Positions 50,618 through 60,456 of a DNA stretch of 64,000 bases are shown piece by piece. The DNA is from Paraferrimonas haliotis. Its GTDB lineage: Bacteria > Pseudomonadota > Gammaproteobacteria > Enterobacterales > Shewanellaceae. The notes below the pieces were generated by a model. The model was given only the letters and a program-made list of their open reading frames with translations. It was not told the DNA's origin and made no database searches. Where the stretch lies: NCBI RefSeq assembly GCF_002282895.1, contig NZ_NRRB01000001.1, forward strand, positions 620,001 through 684,000. Reading direction: 5' to 3'. Position 1 is the first letter of the stretch, and every line of letters begins with the position of its first letter. A program made the position numbers and the translations under genes.

Positions 50618-51655
50618 ATGCAAGTTTCAGATTTTAATTTTGATCTACCTGATGAATTGATTGCTCGTTATCCAACGGCTCAGCGTAATGCGTCGCGCTT
50701 GCTGTGTTTAGAGGGCGATAGCGGTCGCTTAGATGACCGTCAGTTCTGTGATTTGCTTGATCAGGTCGAAGCGGGTGACCTAATGGTCTTTAACAACACC
50801 CGAGTCATACCCGCCCGCGTTTTCGGTAAGAAAGCGAGTGGCGGTAAAATCGAAGTCTTGGTAGAAAGAGTGCTTGATGACAAACGCTTTTTAGCCCATG
50901 TACGTTCGTCGAAATCGCCAAAGGCGGGCAGCATGCTGCACTTCGAAGGCGACAGAGTCATGCAAATGCTGGCTCGACATGACGCCCTGTTCGAGTTGCA
51001 ACTTGAAGGGGAGGGTACGGTTCTCGACGCGTTACAAGCCATAGGGCACATGCCGCTGCCGCCTTACATAGACCGACCCGATGAAGACAGCGACTGGGAA
51101 CGTTATCAAACTGTTTACAGTGAAGTGCCAGGAGCGGTGGCCGCGCCTACGGCGGGCCTGCATTTTGACGACGAAATGCTGCAACAACTTCAAGACAAAG
51201 GCGTTCAAGTCGCCTACGTCACCTTGCACGTGGGAGCCGGAACCTTTCAACCGGTGCGAGTGGACAACATTCTGGATCACAAGATGCATTCGGAATATGC
51301 AGAAGTCTCCGCCGAGGTGGTGGATAAAATCAAACAAACTAAGGCGGCTGGCAAGCGTGTTATTGCCGTTGGAACCACCAGTGTGCGCAGCTTAGAAAGT
51401 GCGGCGAAGGCATCGCAAGCTGAGCTGCAGCCGTTTTTCGATGACACCAGTATTTTCATTTATCCGGGGTATCAGTTTGAGTTGGTAGATGCGATGGTGA
51501 CCAATTTCCATTTGCCAGAATCCACCTTGATCATGTTAGTCAGTGCGTTCGCCGGATACGATAACGTGATGGCTGCTTATCAGCATGCTGTCGAGCAAAA
51601 ATACCGCTTCTTTAGCTATGGTGATGCCATGTTCGTCACGGCTAAGACAAAATAA
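50618..51655 (+). CDS. queA: S-adenosylmethionine:tRNA ribosyltransferase-isomerase
   Basis: 345 residues from the ATG at 50618 ([19 protein letters not shown]), the family start; an in-frame GTG four codons earlier is less likely. It makes epoxyqueuosine in tRNA. Conserved segments are [48 protein letters not shown] and [18 protein letters not shown]. It precedes tgt, yajC and secDF as in E. coli. Confidence 0.96.
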   Translation: MQVSDFNFDLPDELIARYPTAQRNASRLLCLEGDSGRLDDRQFCDLLDQVEAGDLMVFNNTRVIPARVFGKKASGGKIEVLVERVLDDKRFLAHVRSSKSPKAGSMLHFEGDRVMQMLARHDALFELQLEGEGTVLDALQAIGHMPLPPYIDRPDEDSDWERYQTVYSEVPGAVAAPTAGLHFDDEMLQQLQDKGVQVAYVTLHVGAGTFQPVRVDNILDHKMHSEYAEVSAEVVDKIKQTKAAGKRVIAVGTTSVRSLESAAKASQAELQPFFDDTSIFIYPGYQFELVDAMVTNFHLPESTLIMLVSAFAGYDNVMAAYQHAVEQKYRFFSYGDAMFVTAKTK

Positions 51656-51700
51656 TTCGGAGTTATGGCGTAAAGCCACTACAATAACTGGATCATCTAA

Positions 51701-52894
<1,194 letters not shown>

Positions 52895-52938
52895 CCCCCA
52901 TTTAATTAACTACTGATAGTTTTACTTAAGAGAGAGTT

Positions 52939-53271
52939 ATGTTTATTTCAAACGCGTACGCAAATGCAGCAGGTGCTCCACAAGGTGGCGGTACTATGGA
53001 ATTAATTTTTATGCTGGTGGTTTTCGGCCTAATCTTTTATTTCATGATTTATCGTCCACAAGCCAAGCGTGTTAAAGAACACAAAGGATTGATTTCATCT
53101 TTAGGTAAAGGTGATGAAGTGCTAACCAACGGCGGCATCATTGGCAAGATTGCTAAAATCAGTGATGAAAACGACTACGTGTTGTTAGCCCTTAATGATG
53201 AAACCAATGTCACCATTAAGAAAGACTACATTGCAGCTGTGCTGCCAAAAGGTTCCATTCAATCGCTATAA
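52939..53271 (+). CDS. yajC: Preprotein translocase subunit YajC
   Basis: 110 residues with one membrane helix at about 25-42 (LIFMLVVFGLIFYFMIYRPQAKRVKEHK, the YajC signature). A small cytoplasmic domain with TNGGIIGKIAKI follows. It associates with SecDF in the accessory translocase complex. An AGAGAG ribosome site precedes the ATG. It lies 18 nt before secD. Confidence 0.96.
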   Translation: MFISNAYANAAGAPQGGGTMELIFMLVVFGLIFYFMIYRPQAKRVKEHKGLISSLGKGDEVLTNGGIIGKIAKISDENDYVLLALNDETNVTIKKDYIAAVLPKGSIQSL

Positions 53272-53289
53272 CGCCAAGAGGGCAAGCGC

Positions 53290-55134
53290 GTGTTAAATAA
53301 GTATCCAATGTGGAAAAACCTGATGGTGATGCTCATTATCGCCATTGGTGCGCTGTATGCGCTTCCAAACTTGTTTGGTGAAGATAACGCGGTTCAAATT
53401 CAAGGTACTCGCGGCTATACAGTTAGTAGCGACACCATGAGCCAAGTTCAATCAGCATTAGACACAGCCAGTATCGCAATCAAACGCATCGAACTAAAAC
53501 AAGACGTTCTTGAAGTGCGAGTCACCAATGGTGATGACCAACTGAAAGCCCGTGAAGTGATTAGCGACTTACTCGGAAAAAGTTACGTTGTAGCCATGAA
53601 CCTGGCACCGTCCACACCTGAATGGCTTGAAGCTATTGGTGGTGGACCAATGAAACTGGGTTTGGATTTGCGTGGTGGTATTCACTTCTTGATGGAAGTG
53701 GATATGGCCGAAGCCATCAGCAAAGCGCAGACGCAAATGACCACGGATTTTCGCAGCGACTTGCGTTCTGAGCGCATCCGTTACTCGGGAATTCGCGCTG
53801 TTGGTGATGCGGTTATCATTCAATTTAGAAATGCCGACGCTATGGTAAAAGCCGAGAACTTTATTGGCTCGCGCTATAACCAATACCAAGTAACAGATTC
53901 TAACGCCGATTTGAGCTTGCGCATTACCATGACGCAAGAGCATTTACGCCAAATTCGCGAAGAAGCGGTATCGCAAAACATCACCATTATTCGTAATCGT
54001 GTTAACGAGTTGGGTGTCGCTGAGCCTGTGGTTCAACGTCAAGGCGCTGAGCGCATTGTGGTGCAACTGCCAGGTGTTCAAGATCCGACTCGCGCCAAAG
54101 AGATTCTCGGTGCAACGGCGACCCTTGAGTTTCGCATGCAAGATACCAAAACCGATGCACGAGATGCAGCCGTTGGGCGCTTGCCAGCGTCTTCTGAGTT
54201 GTTTGACCGTCGTGGCGGTGGCTCGGTTGTTCTCACTAAAGATGTGATTCTTACTGGGGATCACATTACCGGGGCCCGTGCTGCTTTCGATGAAAATGGT
54301 CAGCCTCAGGTCAGCATTGATCTGGATGCTCAGGGCGGCGACAAAATGGCGTCTGCTACCAAAGATGCTATCGGCATGCCAATGGCAACGCTGTTCACCG
54401 AGTACAAACCTACCGATGAGAAAGATGAAAACGGTCGCACTAAACTTGAGAAAATTCAGGAAGTGGTGTCGGTCGCTACCATTCAATCTCGTTTAGGTCG
54501 CAGTTTCCGCATTACTGGTTTGGGTCATGCTGAAGCGCAAAACCTTGCACTATTGCTGCGCGCTGGCGCACTCAAAGCACCGGTGCAAATTGTTGAAGAG
54601 CGCACCATTGGTCCAAGCCTAGGTCAGCAAAATATTGAGAACGGCTTGCAAGCTATGATTTGGGGCCTAATCGTCGTCATCATCTTTATGGCCGTTTATT
54701 ATCGCGCCTTTGGTTTGATCGCCAACCTTGCGCTGTCGGTGAACCTAGTGATGATTGTGGGCATAATGTCGATGATCCCTGGAGCGACACTAACCCTGCC
54801 TGGCATTGCCGGTATTGTGTTAACCGTTGGTATGGCGGTTGATGGCAACGTACTGATCTTTGAGCGGATCCGTGAAGAACTTCGAAATGGCAGAAGCATT
54901 CAGCAAGCCATTCACGAAGGATACGGTAACGCCTTGTCTACCATCGCCGATGCCAACATCACCACCTTCATTACCAGTTTGATTCTGTTTGCTGTAGGTA
55001 CCGGTGCGGTTAAAGGCTTTGCGGTTACCTTGATGATTGGTATTGCTACCTCCATGTTCACTGCCATCGTTGGCTCTCGCGCTCTGGTTAACCTCATTTG
55101 GGGTGGCAAGCGCGTGAAGAAACTGTCGATTTAA
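53290..55134 (+). CDS. secD: Protein translocase subunit SecD
   Basis: 614 residues from a GTG start. It uses the proton gradient to assist export from the SecYEG channel. The first helix ([20 protein letters not shown]) is followed by a large periplasmic domain containing [15 protein letters not shown] and [31 protein letters not shown]. Five C-terminal helices contain [18 protein letters not shown]. It is followed by secF after 12 nt. Confidence 0.97.
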   Translation: MLNKYPMWKNLMVMLIIAIGALYALPNLFGEDNAVQIQGTRGYTVSSDTMSQVQSALDTASIAIKRIELKQDVLEVRVTNGDDQLKAREVISDLLGKSYVVAMNLAPSTPEWLEAIGGGPMKLGLDLRGGIHFLMEVDMAEAISKAQTQMTTDFRSDLRSERIRYSGIRAVGDAVIIQFRNADAMVKAENFIGSRYNQYQVTDSNADLSLRITMTQEHLRQIREEAVSQNITIIRNRVNELGVAEPVVQRQGAERIVVQLPGVQDPTRAKEILGATATLEFRMQDTKTDARDAAVGRLPASSELFDRRGGGSVVLTKDVILTGDHITGARAAFDENGQPQVSIDLDAQGGDKMASATKDAIGMPMATLFTEYKPTDEKDENGRTKLEKIQEVVSVATIQSRLGRSFRITGLGHAEAQNLALLLRAGALKAPVQIVEERTIGPSLGQQNIENGLQAMIWGLIVVIIFMAVYYRAFGLIANLALSVNLVMIVGIMSMIPGATLTLPGIAGIVLTVGMAVDGNVLIFERIREELRNGRSIQQAIHEGYGNALSTIADANITTFITSLILFAVGTGAVKGFAVTLMIGIATSMFTAIVGSRALVNLIWGGKRVKKLSI

Positions 55135-55146
55135 GGAGCCGTAATC

Positions 55147-56094
55147 ATGTTTCAAATATTAGAACTTAAGAAAACGGTTAACTTCCTTAAGCATGCGGTG
55201 CCCGTGAGTATCATGTCGGTAATCTTAGTGATTGCCTCCATTGCGACCTTGGCCACTAAAGGCATTAACTGGGGATTAGATTTCACCGGCGGTACCGTTG
55301 TTGAAATGGAATTCTCCCAGGCTGCCGACTTAACGGCGTTAAGAGAACAGCTGGTGGCCCCCGAGGTGGAAGGTGCGGTGGTGCAAAACTTCGGTACCAG
55401 CCGCGACGTTATTATTCGTTTGCCGGTCAAAGAAGACTTTAAAAGCGACGTACAAGTACGAGCGACTCAAGCCGCTGCGGCCATTGTTGATGCTAACGTT
55501 GAGACGAAACGGGTCGAGTTCGTAGGACCTCAAGTGGGTGCAGAACTTGCCGAGCAAGGTGGCCTAGCGGTACTGGTGGCGTTAATCTGTATTCTAATGT
55601 ACGTATCGTTCCGCTTTGAATGGCGTTTGGCGATGGGCTCAGTTGCAGCATTGGCGCACGACGTCATTCTAACCTTGGGCATCTTCTCGCTGTTCCAACT
55701 GGAGTTCGATTTGACGGTACTGGCGGGGGTACTAACGGTTGTCGGTTATTCTCTGAACGATACCATCGTAGTATTTGACCGAATTCGAGAAAACTTCTTG
55801 AAGATCCGCAAGTCAGGACCATCGGAAATCGTAAATACCTCGATTACCCAAACCATGAGCCGTACCATCATTACTACCGGTACCACCTTGATTGTGGTTG
55901 TCGCTTTGTTTATGAAAGGCGGTGCGATGATCCATGGTTTCGCTACGGCGCTGCTGATGGGTATTGTTGTTGGTACTTATTCGTCCATTTACGTGGCCAG
56001 TTATTTGGCGGTTCGTTTGGGCGTAAGTCGCGAGCACATGCTACCGGTTGAAGTTGAAAAAGAAGGTGCTGACCAAGACGCTCTTATGCCTTAA
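55147..56094 (+). CDS. secF: Protein translocase subunit SecF
   Basis: 315 residues, six membrane helices. The family motif GLDFTGGTVVEMEFS follows the first helix. The later YSLNDTIVVFDRIRENF is the SecF counterpart of the SecD GMAVDGN motif. It forms the SecDF complex and ends the yajC-secD-secF operon, with a terminator after it. Confidence 0.97.
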   Translation: MFQILELKKTVNFLKHAVPVSIMSVILVIASIATLATKGINWGLDFTGGTVVEMEFSQAADLTALREQLVAPEVEGAVVQNFGTSRDVIIRLPVKEDFKSDVQVRATQAAAAIVDANVETKRVEFVGPQVGAELAEQGGLAVLVALICILMYVSFRFEWRLAMGSVAALAHDVILTLGIFSLFQLEFDLTVLAGVLTVVGYSLNDTIVVFDRIRENFLKIRKSGPSEIVNTSITQTMSRTIITTGTTLIVVVALFMKGGAMIHGFATALLMGIVVGTYSSIYVASYLAVRLGVSREHMLPVEVEKEGADQDALMP

Positions 56095-56114
56095 GCGTCA
56101 ATTAGTTACCTATG

Positions 56115-56144
56115 AAAGCCAGACATTTTTGTCTGGCTTTTTTT
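56115..56144 (+). terminator. Intrinsic terminator after secF
   Basis: Ten-bp perfect stem AAAGCCAGAC/GTCTGGCTTT with a 6-nt loop and T-run. Confidence 0.93.
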
Positions 56145-56239
56145 ATGCGTCAGCTTGATAACATTTGAATAACATCCGTAATTAAGGTAAAAGGGGAGCG
56201 GTCTCAAGTTTTGTATTCTTGATGGAGTTACCTAGGCTC

Positions 56240-56554
56240 ATGGAAGTAAAAAACGTCTTTGTGGTCAGCGCTAATTTATTGGAAGCCCATACTTGGAAAG
56301 GGTTGCTGGAAAACCAAGGGATTCCGGTAGAGCTTCGGGGCGAAACCTTACTGGGTGCTACCGGCGAATTACCCGCGGATGTGCAACAGGTAGAGGTTTG
56401 GGTTGATGAAGCTCATTTGCAACAAGCCAGAGCGCATTTAGACGCACTGCAGGTGCCAAAAGAGCGCTGGACTTGCATTCAGTGCAACGAGGAGAACGAA
56501 GGTAACTTTGAGTTGTGCTGGAATTGTAGCTCCGAGCACAGCAAGCCTCGTTAG
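56240..56554 (+). CDS. DUF2007-domain protein with C-terminal zinc finger
   Basis: 104 residues from the ATG at 56240. The DUF2007 part reads VFVVSANLLEAHTWKGLLENQGIPVELRG...GATGELPADVQQVEVWVDEAHLQQAR. Residues about 82-100 form a C-x2-C-x10-C-x2-C zinc-ribbon or RanBP-like finger (WTCIQCNEENEGNFELCWNC). DUF2007 proteins are described as putative signal-transducing proteins, but no activity is established. Starts at 56219 (TTG) or 56222 (ATG) are possible. It lies 9 nt before the siroheme-type gene. Confidence 0.83.
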   Translation: MEVKNVFVVSANLLEAHTWKGLLENQGIPVELRGETLLGATGELPADVQQVEVWVDEAHLQQARAHLDALQVPKERWTCIQCNEENEGNFELCWNCSSEHSKPR

Positions 56555-56563
56555 GATAGCCCG

Positions 56564-57541
56564 TTGCAGTATTTTCCAGTTTTTATCGACCTTGATAATA
56601 AGCCCGTTGTCGTGGTCGGCGGTGGTGAAGTGGCTACGCGTAAAGTCAGTTTATTGCTGCGAACCCAAGCACAGATACACGTTATCGCACCAACGCTTTC
56701 TCCTGAGTTGGCTCAGCTACATGATCAAACTCGTATTCAGTGGCAACGCCTAAGCCTTTGCCAAAATAATGATGCCAGTTGGTTACCTAGCGGCACTTCT
56801 ATGGTCTTCATGGCCACTAACGACACTGACTTAAATCGTTATTGGGCTAAACAACTCGGCAACAGCAGCGCTTTGATAAACGTGGTTGATGATCCGAGTT
56901 GGTGTGACTTTATAACACCCGCAATTGTCGATCGAGGCAAACTGCAGGTCGCCATCAGTACTGCAGGAGCCGCACCCGTCTTGGCGGGGCAATTGAGAGC
57001 TCAAATAGAACAAAGCCTACCGAGTTCAAGTGCACAGCTCATGGAATTTGTCGCCTCGCAGCGAACGTCGATTCAGCAGCAACTATCGGCTGGTGAGCGT
57101 CGGTTGTTTTGGCAACGGTTTTTTGCCGCGAATGGTCGCGGTTATAGTGCCGCGACTCAACAGACCTTTACTGAGTTGCTTGCCAGTGCTTCCTTTAAAC
57201 AAGCCAAAGCGCAACTTTATCTCTGGGACATTGCACAGGACCCACATTCGCTGCCATTGTGGATGCTCGAAAAACTGGTGAACGTGGACATAGTGGTGGG
57301 TGCTAATGACCTGCCAGAACAACTGGAAGTCTATATCCGTCGAGACGCAGAGCGGCAATTGGTGGTTGATGTTCAATGCTTACGGGAGCTGTATCATCAA
57401 AACATGTCCATCATCTGCTTTGCTGACACTACTAAAATCAATGAGATAGCGCTTGATTTTAGCTCGGCGGTGGTTGTTAAAGGCGGAACCCCGGCCTTGC
57501 CCTGTGACCACCCAAATATGCCAAAAACTTTGCACCGTTAG
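56564..57541 (+). CDS. Precorrin-2 dehydrogenase-like protein with decayed methyltransferase half
   Basis: 325 residues from a TTG start with TTAGGA upstream. Residues 1-150 match the N-terminal half of CysG (precorrin-2 dehydrogenase/ferrochelatase): NAD loop VVVVGGGEVATRKVSLLL, the catalytic NVVDDPSWCDFITPAIVDRG, and VAISTAGAAPVLAGQLRAQIE. Residues about 150-210 resemble the helical dimerisation part. Residues 217-265 can be aligned by eye with the start of the SUMT methyltransferase domain, but the GAGPGD SAM motif is replaced by DIAQDPH and the rest of the domain is missing. It probably makes siroheme or its precursor with a separate SUMT. Confidence 0.82.
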   Translation: MQYFPVFIDLDNKPVVVVGGGEVATRKVSLLLRTQAQIHVIAPTLSPELAQLHDQTRIQWQRLSLCQNNDASWLPSGTSMVFMATNDTDLNRYWAKQLGNSSALINVVDDPSWCDFITPAIVDRGKLQVAISTAGAAPVLAGQLRAQIEQSLPSSSAQLMEFVASQRTSIQQQLSAGERRLFWQRFFAANGRGYSAATQQTFTELLASASFKQAKAQLYLWDIAQDPHSLPLWMLEKLVNVDIVVGANDLPEQLEVYIRRDAERQLVVDVQCLRELYHQNMSIICFADTTKINEIALDFSSAVVVKGGTPALPCDHPNMPKTLHR

Positions 57542-57551
57542 CTTTGCATAT

Positions 57552-57579
57552 ACCGCTTAGCGGTGCATACGACCGCTGG
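57552..57579 (+). promoter_or_regulatory. ACCGCT direct repeats, candidate BtsR (LytTR) site upstream of the cstA-like gene
   Basis: ACCGCTTA at 57552 and ACCGCTGG at 57572 are direct repeats 20 bp apart. From memory, the E. coli BtsR (YehT) target is a pair of ACC(G/A)CT(C/T)A repeats about 21 bp apart upstream of btsT. The gene downstream is a btsT/cstA-family transporter and a BtsSR-like system lies just beyond it. A -10-like TATACT follows at 57636 with no good -35, as expected for an activator-dependent promoter. Confidence 0.62.
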
Positions 57580-57671
57580 CGCTAAATTACACACCGTTTA
57601 ATTAGTTTACCACTCACTCACTCTTGATTAGTCGTTATACTGCCGCCAACCGAATATTAGGAGGCAGTAAT

Positions 57672-59138
57672 ATGTCGTTTTTTCTACTCAGCATAGCTTT
57701 GCTTATTGGCGGCTATTTCATTTACGGAACTTTTGTGGAGAAGGTCTTTGGCATTCAAGAAAAGCGCCAAACACCTGCCTACGCGCAACAGGACGGTGTT
57801 GACTATGTGCCGATGTCGAAAGGCAAGGTCTATCTGATTCAACTGCTCAATATTGCCGGCGTAGGCCCAATTTTTGGACCCATTATGGGGGCCTTATACG
57901 GTCCTGCTGCCATGTTGTGGATCGTGGTTGGGTGTATTTTCGCCGGCGCCGTTCACGATTATTTCTCCGGCATGCTTTCAGTGCGCAACGGTGGTGCTTC
58001 GGTTCCTAATATCGTTGGCCGTTATCTGGGCAATGGCGCCAAGTTGTTTATGAACATTTTCGCACTGGTGCTTCTAGTACTTGTGGGTGTTGTGTTTGTA
58101 TCTGCTCCAGCCAGCATGTTAACTAACCTAATTAACAGCAAAACTGAAATCACGGTAGCACTGAGTGCGGTCGTTGCGATCATTTTCTTGTACTACATAA
58201 TTGCGACCATTGTTCCAGTGGACAAAATCATTGGCCGTTTGTATCCCTTCTTTGGGGCGCTGCTCATCTTCATGTCAGTAGGTATGGTTGTGGCTTTGGG
58301 AGTGAGTGCCGATCACGCGATGCTGCCAGGTTTCGAAGCAAAAGACTTTATTACCAACATGAACCCTAACGACATGCCGTTATGGCCTGCTTTGTTCATC
58401 ACCATTGCTTGTGGTGCCATTTCAGGGTTCCACGCGACTCAGTCTCCGCTCATGGCTCGCTGTGTTGAGAACGAAAAGAACGGTCGCTTTGTATTCTACG
58501 GTGCCATGATTGGTGAAGGCATCATCGCCATCATCTGGTGTGCCGTTGCGTTGTCTTTCTTTGGCAGCTTAGACTCATTGGCTGAAGTGGTTAAAGAGGG
58601 TGGTCCTGGTAAAGTAGTATTCGATTCAGCGTTTGGTTTAATGGGCGTTGTGGGTGGATTCCTGGCCTTCTTAGGTGTGGTTATTCTACCGATTACGTCT
58701 GGTGATACCGCGTTCCGCTCTGCGCGCCTCATTTTAGCTGAGTTCTTTAAGTTGCCTCAAACCGAGTTGCCGAAACGTCTACTAATGGCTCTGCCTTTGT
58801 TTGTTATCGGTGGCATCTTAACTCAAGTGGATTTTGGAATCATTTGGCGCTATTTCGGTTTTGCCAACCAAACCACAGCGGTAATGATGTTGTGGACCGC
58901 GACTGCGTACTTGAATACCAATGGTAAATTCCACTGGATTACCACGGTACCAGCAATGTTTATGACAACGGTGGTTATTACCTTCATTCTAAACAGCGCA
59001 ACCCTTGGTTTTGGTTTGCCAATGACCATCGCGACCGCCGCCGGCATCGTGTTGATGTTAGTGATTACATTCCTCGTTCTCAATACTCGCAGAGGGGAAG
59101 GTAAAGACAGTGTTGAGTACAGTGAGTTAACTAAGTAA
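57672..59138 (+). CDS. CstA-family transporter (peptide/pyruvate carbon-starvation family)
   Basis: 488 residues from the ATG at 57672 with a TAGGAGG ribosome site. Many membrane helices. Family segments include LLNIAGVGPIFGPIMGALYGPAAMLWIVVGCIFAGAVHDYFSGMLSVRNGG, ISGFHATQSPLMARC and ITSGDTAFRSARLI. It is the short form, lacking much of the C-terminal part of E. coli CstA (701) and BtsT (716). E. coli BtsT imports pyruvate under control of BtsSR. The adjacent BtsSR-like genes and upstream ACCGCT repeats suggest a similar role here. Confidence 0.88.
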   Translation: MSFFLLSIALLIGGYFIYGTFVEKVFGIQEKRQTPAYAQQDGVDYVPMSKGKVYLIQLLNIAGVGPIFGPIMGALYGPAAMLWIVVGCIFAGAVHDYFSGMLSVRNGGASVPNIVGRYLGNGAKLFMNIFALVLLVLVGVVFVSAPASMLTNLINSKTEITVALSAVVAIIFLYYIIATIVPVDKIIGRLYPFFGALLIFMSVGMVVALGVSADHAMLPGFEAKDFITNMNPNDMPLWPALFITIACGAISGFHATQSPLMARCVENEKNGRFVFYGAMIGEGIIAIIWCAVALSFFGSLDSLAEVVKEGGPGKVVFDSAFGLMGVVGGFLAFLGVVILPITSGDTAFRSARLILAEFFKLPQTELPKRLLMALPLFVIGGILTQVDFGIIWRYFGFANQTTAVMMLWTATAYLNTNGKFHWITTVPAMFMTTVVITFILNSATLGFGLPMTIATAAGIVLMLVITFLVLNTRRGEGKDSVEYSELTK

Positions 59139-59156
59139 ACTGTCGAAATTACTCAG

Positions 59157-59186
59157 AAAAAAGGCTCCTGTGAAGGAGCCTTTTTT
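59157..59186. terminator. Bidirectional terminator between the cstA-like gene and yaeQ
   Basis: Perfect 12-bp stem AAAAAAGGCTCC/GGAGCCTTTTTT with a 6-nt loop, placed between convergent genes. Confidence 0.93.
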
Positions 59187-59194
59187 AATGTCAA

Positions 59195-59731
59195 TTACTT
59201 CAGTCGCGTCGGGGTGACCCAGACACTGTGCTCTTGATTTGATAAGCACAAGCTATTTTGGTCAATGCTGGCGCTCAGTTGCATGTTGCGACTGAACAGG
59301 GATTGGGCGTCGCTAGCCTGTTGTTCATCGATTTCCCAAACACTTAAGTTATCGAATCGGCTGAGTTTGGTGGCTATTTGCTGCCACCAAGGCGCAACCG
59401 CTCCTCCACCATAGCAATATAGGCTAGCGTGTTGAGCTTTCGAGGAGGCTTTACGCAGCCATTTTTCATCCAATTGGCCTAAGTCTATCCAGTGAGTTAT
59501 TACTCCGGCATCGTCTTTAGCCCACAGTTCTGGCTCGTCGTCAGCGCACAAGCCTTTGGTTAAACTCACATTTAAGTGGGCATTAAAACAGTAGGCAATA
59601 AGCCTAACCATGACCCGCCGTTCATTTTCAGAGGGGTGCATGGCGATGGTAAATTCATGATCTTGGTAGTGATGAACGTCCATATTCGCGACGTTAATTT
59701 TTACTTTTACTACGGTGGCTTTGCGTGCCAT
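59195..59731 (-). CDS. YaeQ-family protein
   Basis: 178 residues, matching YaeQ (about 181). Conserved segments are VVKVKINVANMDVHHYQDHEFTIAMHPSENERRVMVRLIAYCF, EPELWAKDDAGVITHWIDLGQLDEKWLRKASSKA and the C-terminal LSVWEID. The fold is a PD-(D/E)XK nuclease-like one with unclear activity. YaeQ was first noted for compensating loss of RfaH in E. coli, a claim of uncertain meaning. It is 11 nt after the btsR-like gene on the same strand, so probably in that operon. Confidence 0.9.
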   Translation of the reverse strand: MARKATVVKVKINVANMDVHHYQDHEFTIAMHPSENERRVMVRLIAYCFNAHLNVSLTKGLCADDEPELWAKDDAGVITHWIDLGQLDEKWLRKASSKAQHASLYCYGGGAVAPWWQQIATKLSRFDNLSVWEIDEQQASDAQSLFSRNMQLSASIDQNSLCLSNQEHSVWVTPTRLK

Positions 59732-59742
59732 TTGGTGTATTC

Positions 59743-60456
59743 CTAAAAGCCCATGGCTTGTTTAATGGTTTTTTGGTAGCGACGTGAGATTGGAAACTGT
59801 GCGCCATTGGTGGTGGTCACTTGCCCACCGGCACCACCCTCGGTTACCGAAATTTCTGCAATCCTGTCTAAATTCACTAGATATTGCCGATGGCAACGAA
59901 CTAATTGCGTGCGTTGCTCGATGACGGTAAGCGTGAGTTGAGTGTGGTGTTGCTCTTGATTGCAAACTACGTGAATGCCACTCATATCGGAAAACACGTA
60001 ATCGATGTCCTGCGGTTTTATCATGCGCAATCGATTGTGGTTAAAGCAGGGGATGCTCTCAAGCTGGGTTGAGCGCAAAGGCTCGATGGTTTGTGGAGTC
60101 AAATTACTTCGAACGCGTTCTATACTTTCACGTAAACGTTCACAGTTTATTGGTTTGAGTAAATAATCGATGGCATTGGCGTCGAAGGCCTGAATGGCGT
60201 ATTCGTCGAAGGCGGTGACAAACACGATTCGAGGTAAGTTACTGTCATCCAACATGCTAAGCATTTCTAATCCTGAAATGCGTGGCATCTGAATGTCCAA
60301 AAATACCAGATCTGGGCGATGTTTATTTATCAGCTTAATGCCTTCAAAGGCGTTACTTGCCTGAGCAATCACTTGAATATCTTGGTATTGACGCAAACTG
60401 GCTTCTAGCTCATGGCGAGCGTTGGCTTCGTCGTCAATTAGTAGGCAGTGAATCAT
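59743..60456 (-). CDS. btsR: LytTR-type response regulator, BtsR-like
   Basis: 237 residues. The receiver domain has LLIDDE, phospho-acceptor Asp54 in VFLDIQMPRISGLEM, and LKPI. The C-terminal LytTR domain includes DIDYVFSDMSGIHVV, the conserved RCHRQYLVNLDRIAEI and PISRRYQKTIKQAMGF. It is the partner of the LytS-type kinase whose stop it overlaps by 4 nt. The symbol is given by similarity to the E. coli BtsSR pair and the nearby transporter. Confidence 0.85.
   Translation of the reverse strand: MIHCLLIDDEANARHELEASLRQYQDIQVIAQASNAFEGIKLINKHRPDLVFLDIQMPRISGLEMLSMLDDSNLPRIVFVTAFDEYAIQAFDANAIDYLLKPINCERLRESIERVRSNLTPQTIEPLRSTQLESIPCFNHNRLRMIKPQDIDYVFSDMSGIHVVCNQEQHHTQLTLTVIEQRTQLVRCHRQYLVNLDRIAEISVTEGGAGGQVTTTNGAQFPISRRYQKTIKQAMGF

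Noticed and set aside
53944..54486. 180-codon open frame antisense to secD
   Set aside because: Shadow of the secD coding frame; no family similarity, no ribosome site, and composition explained by the opposite gene.
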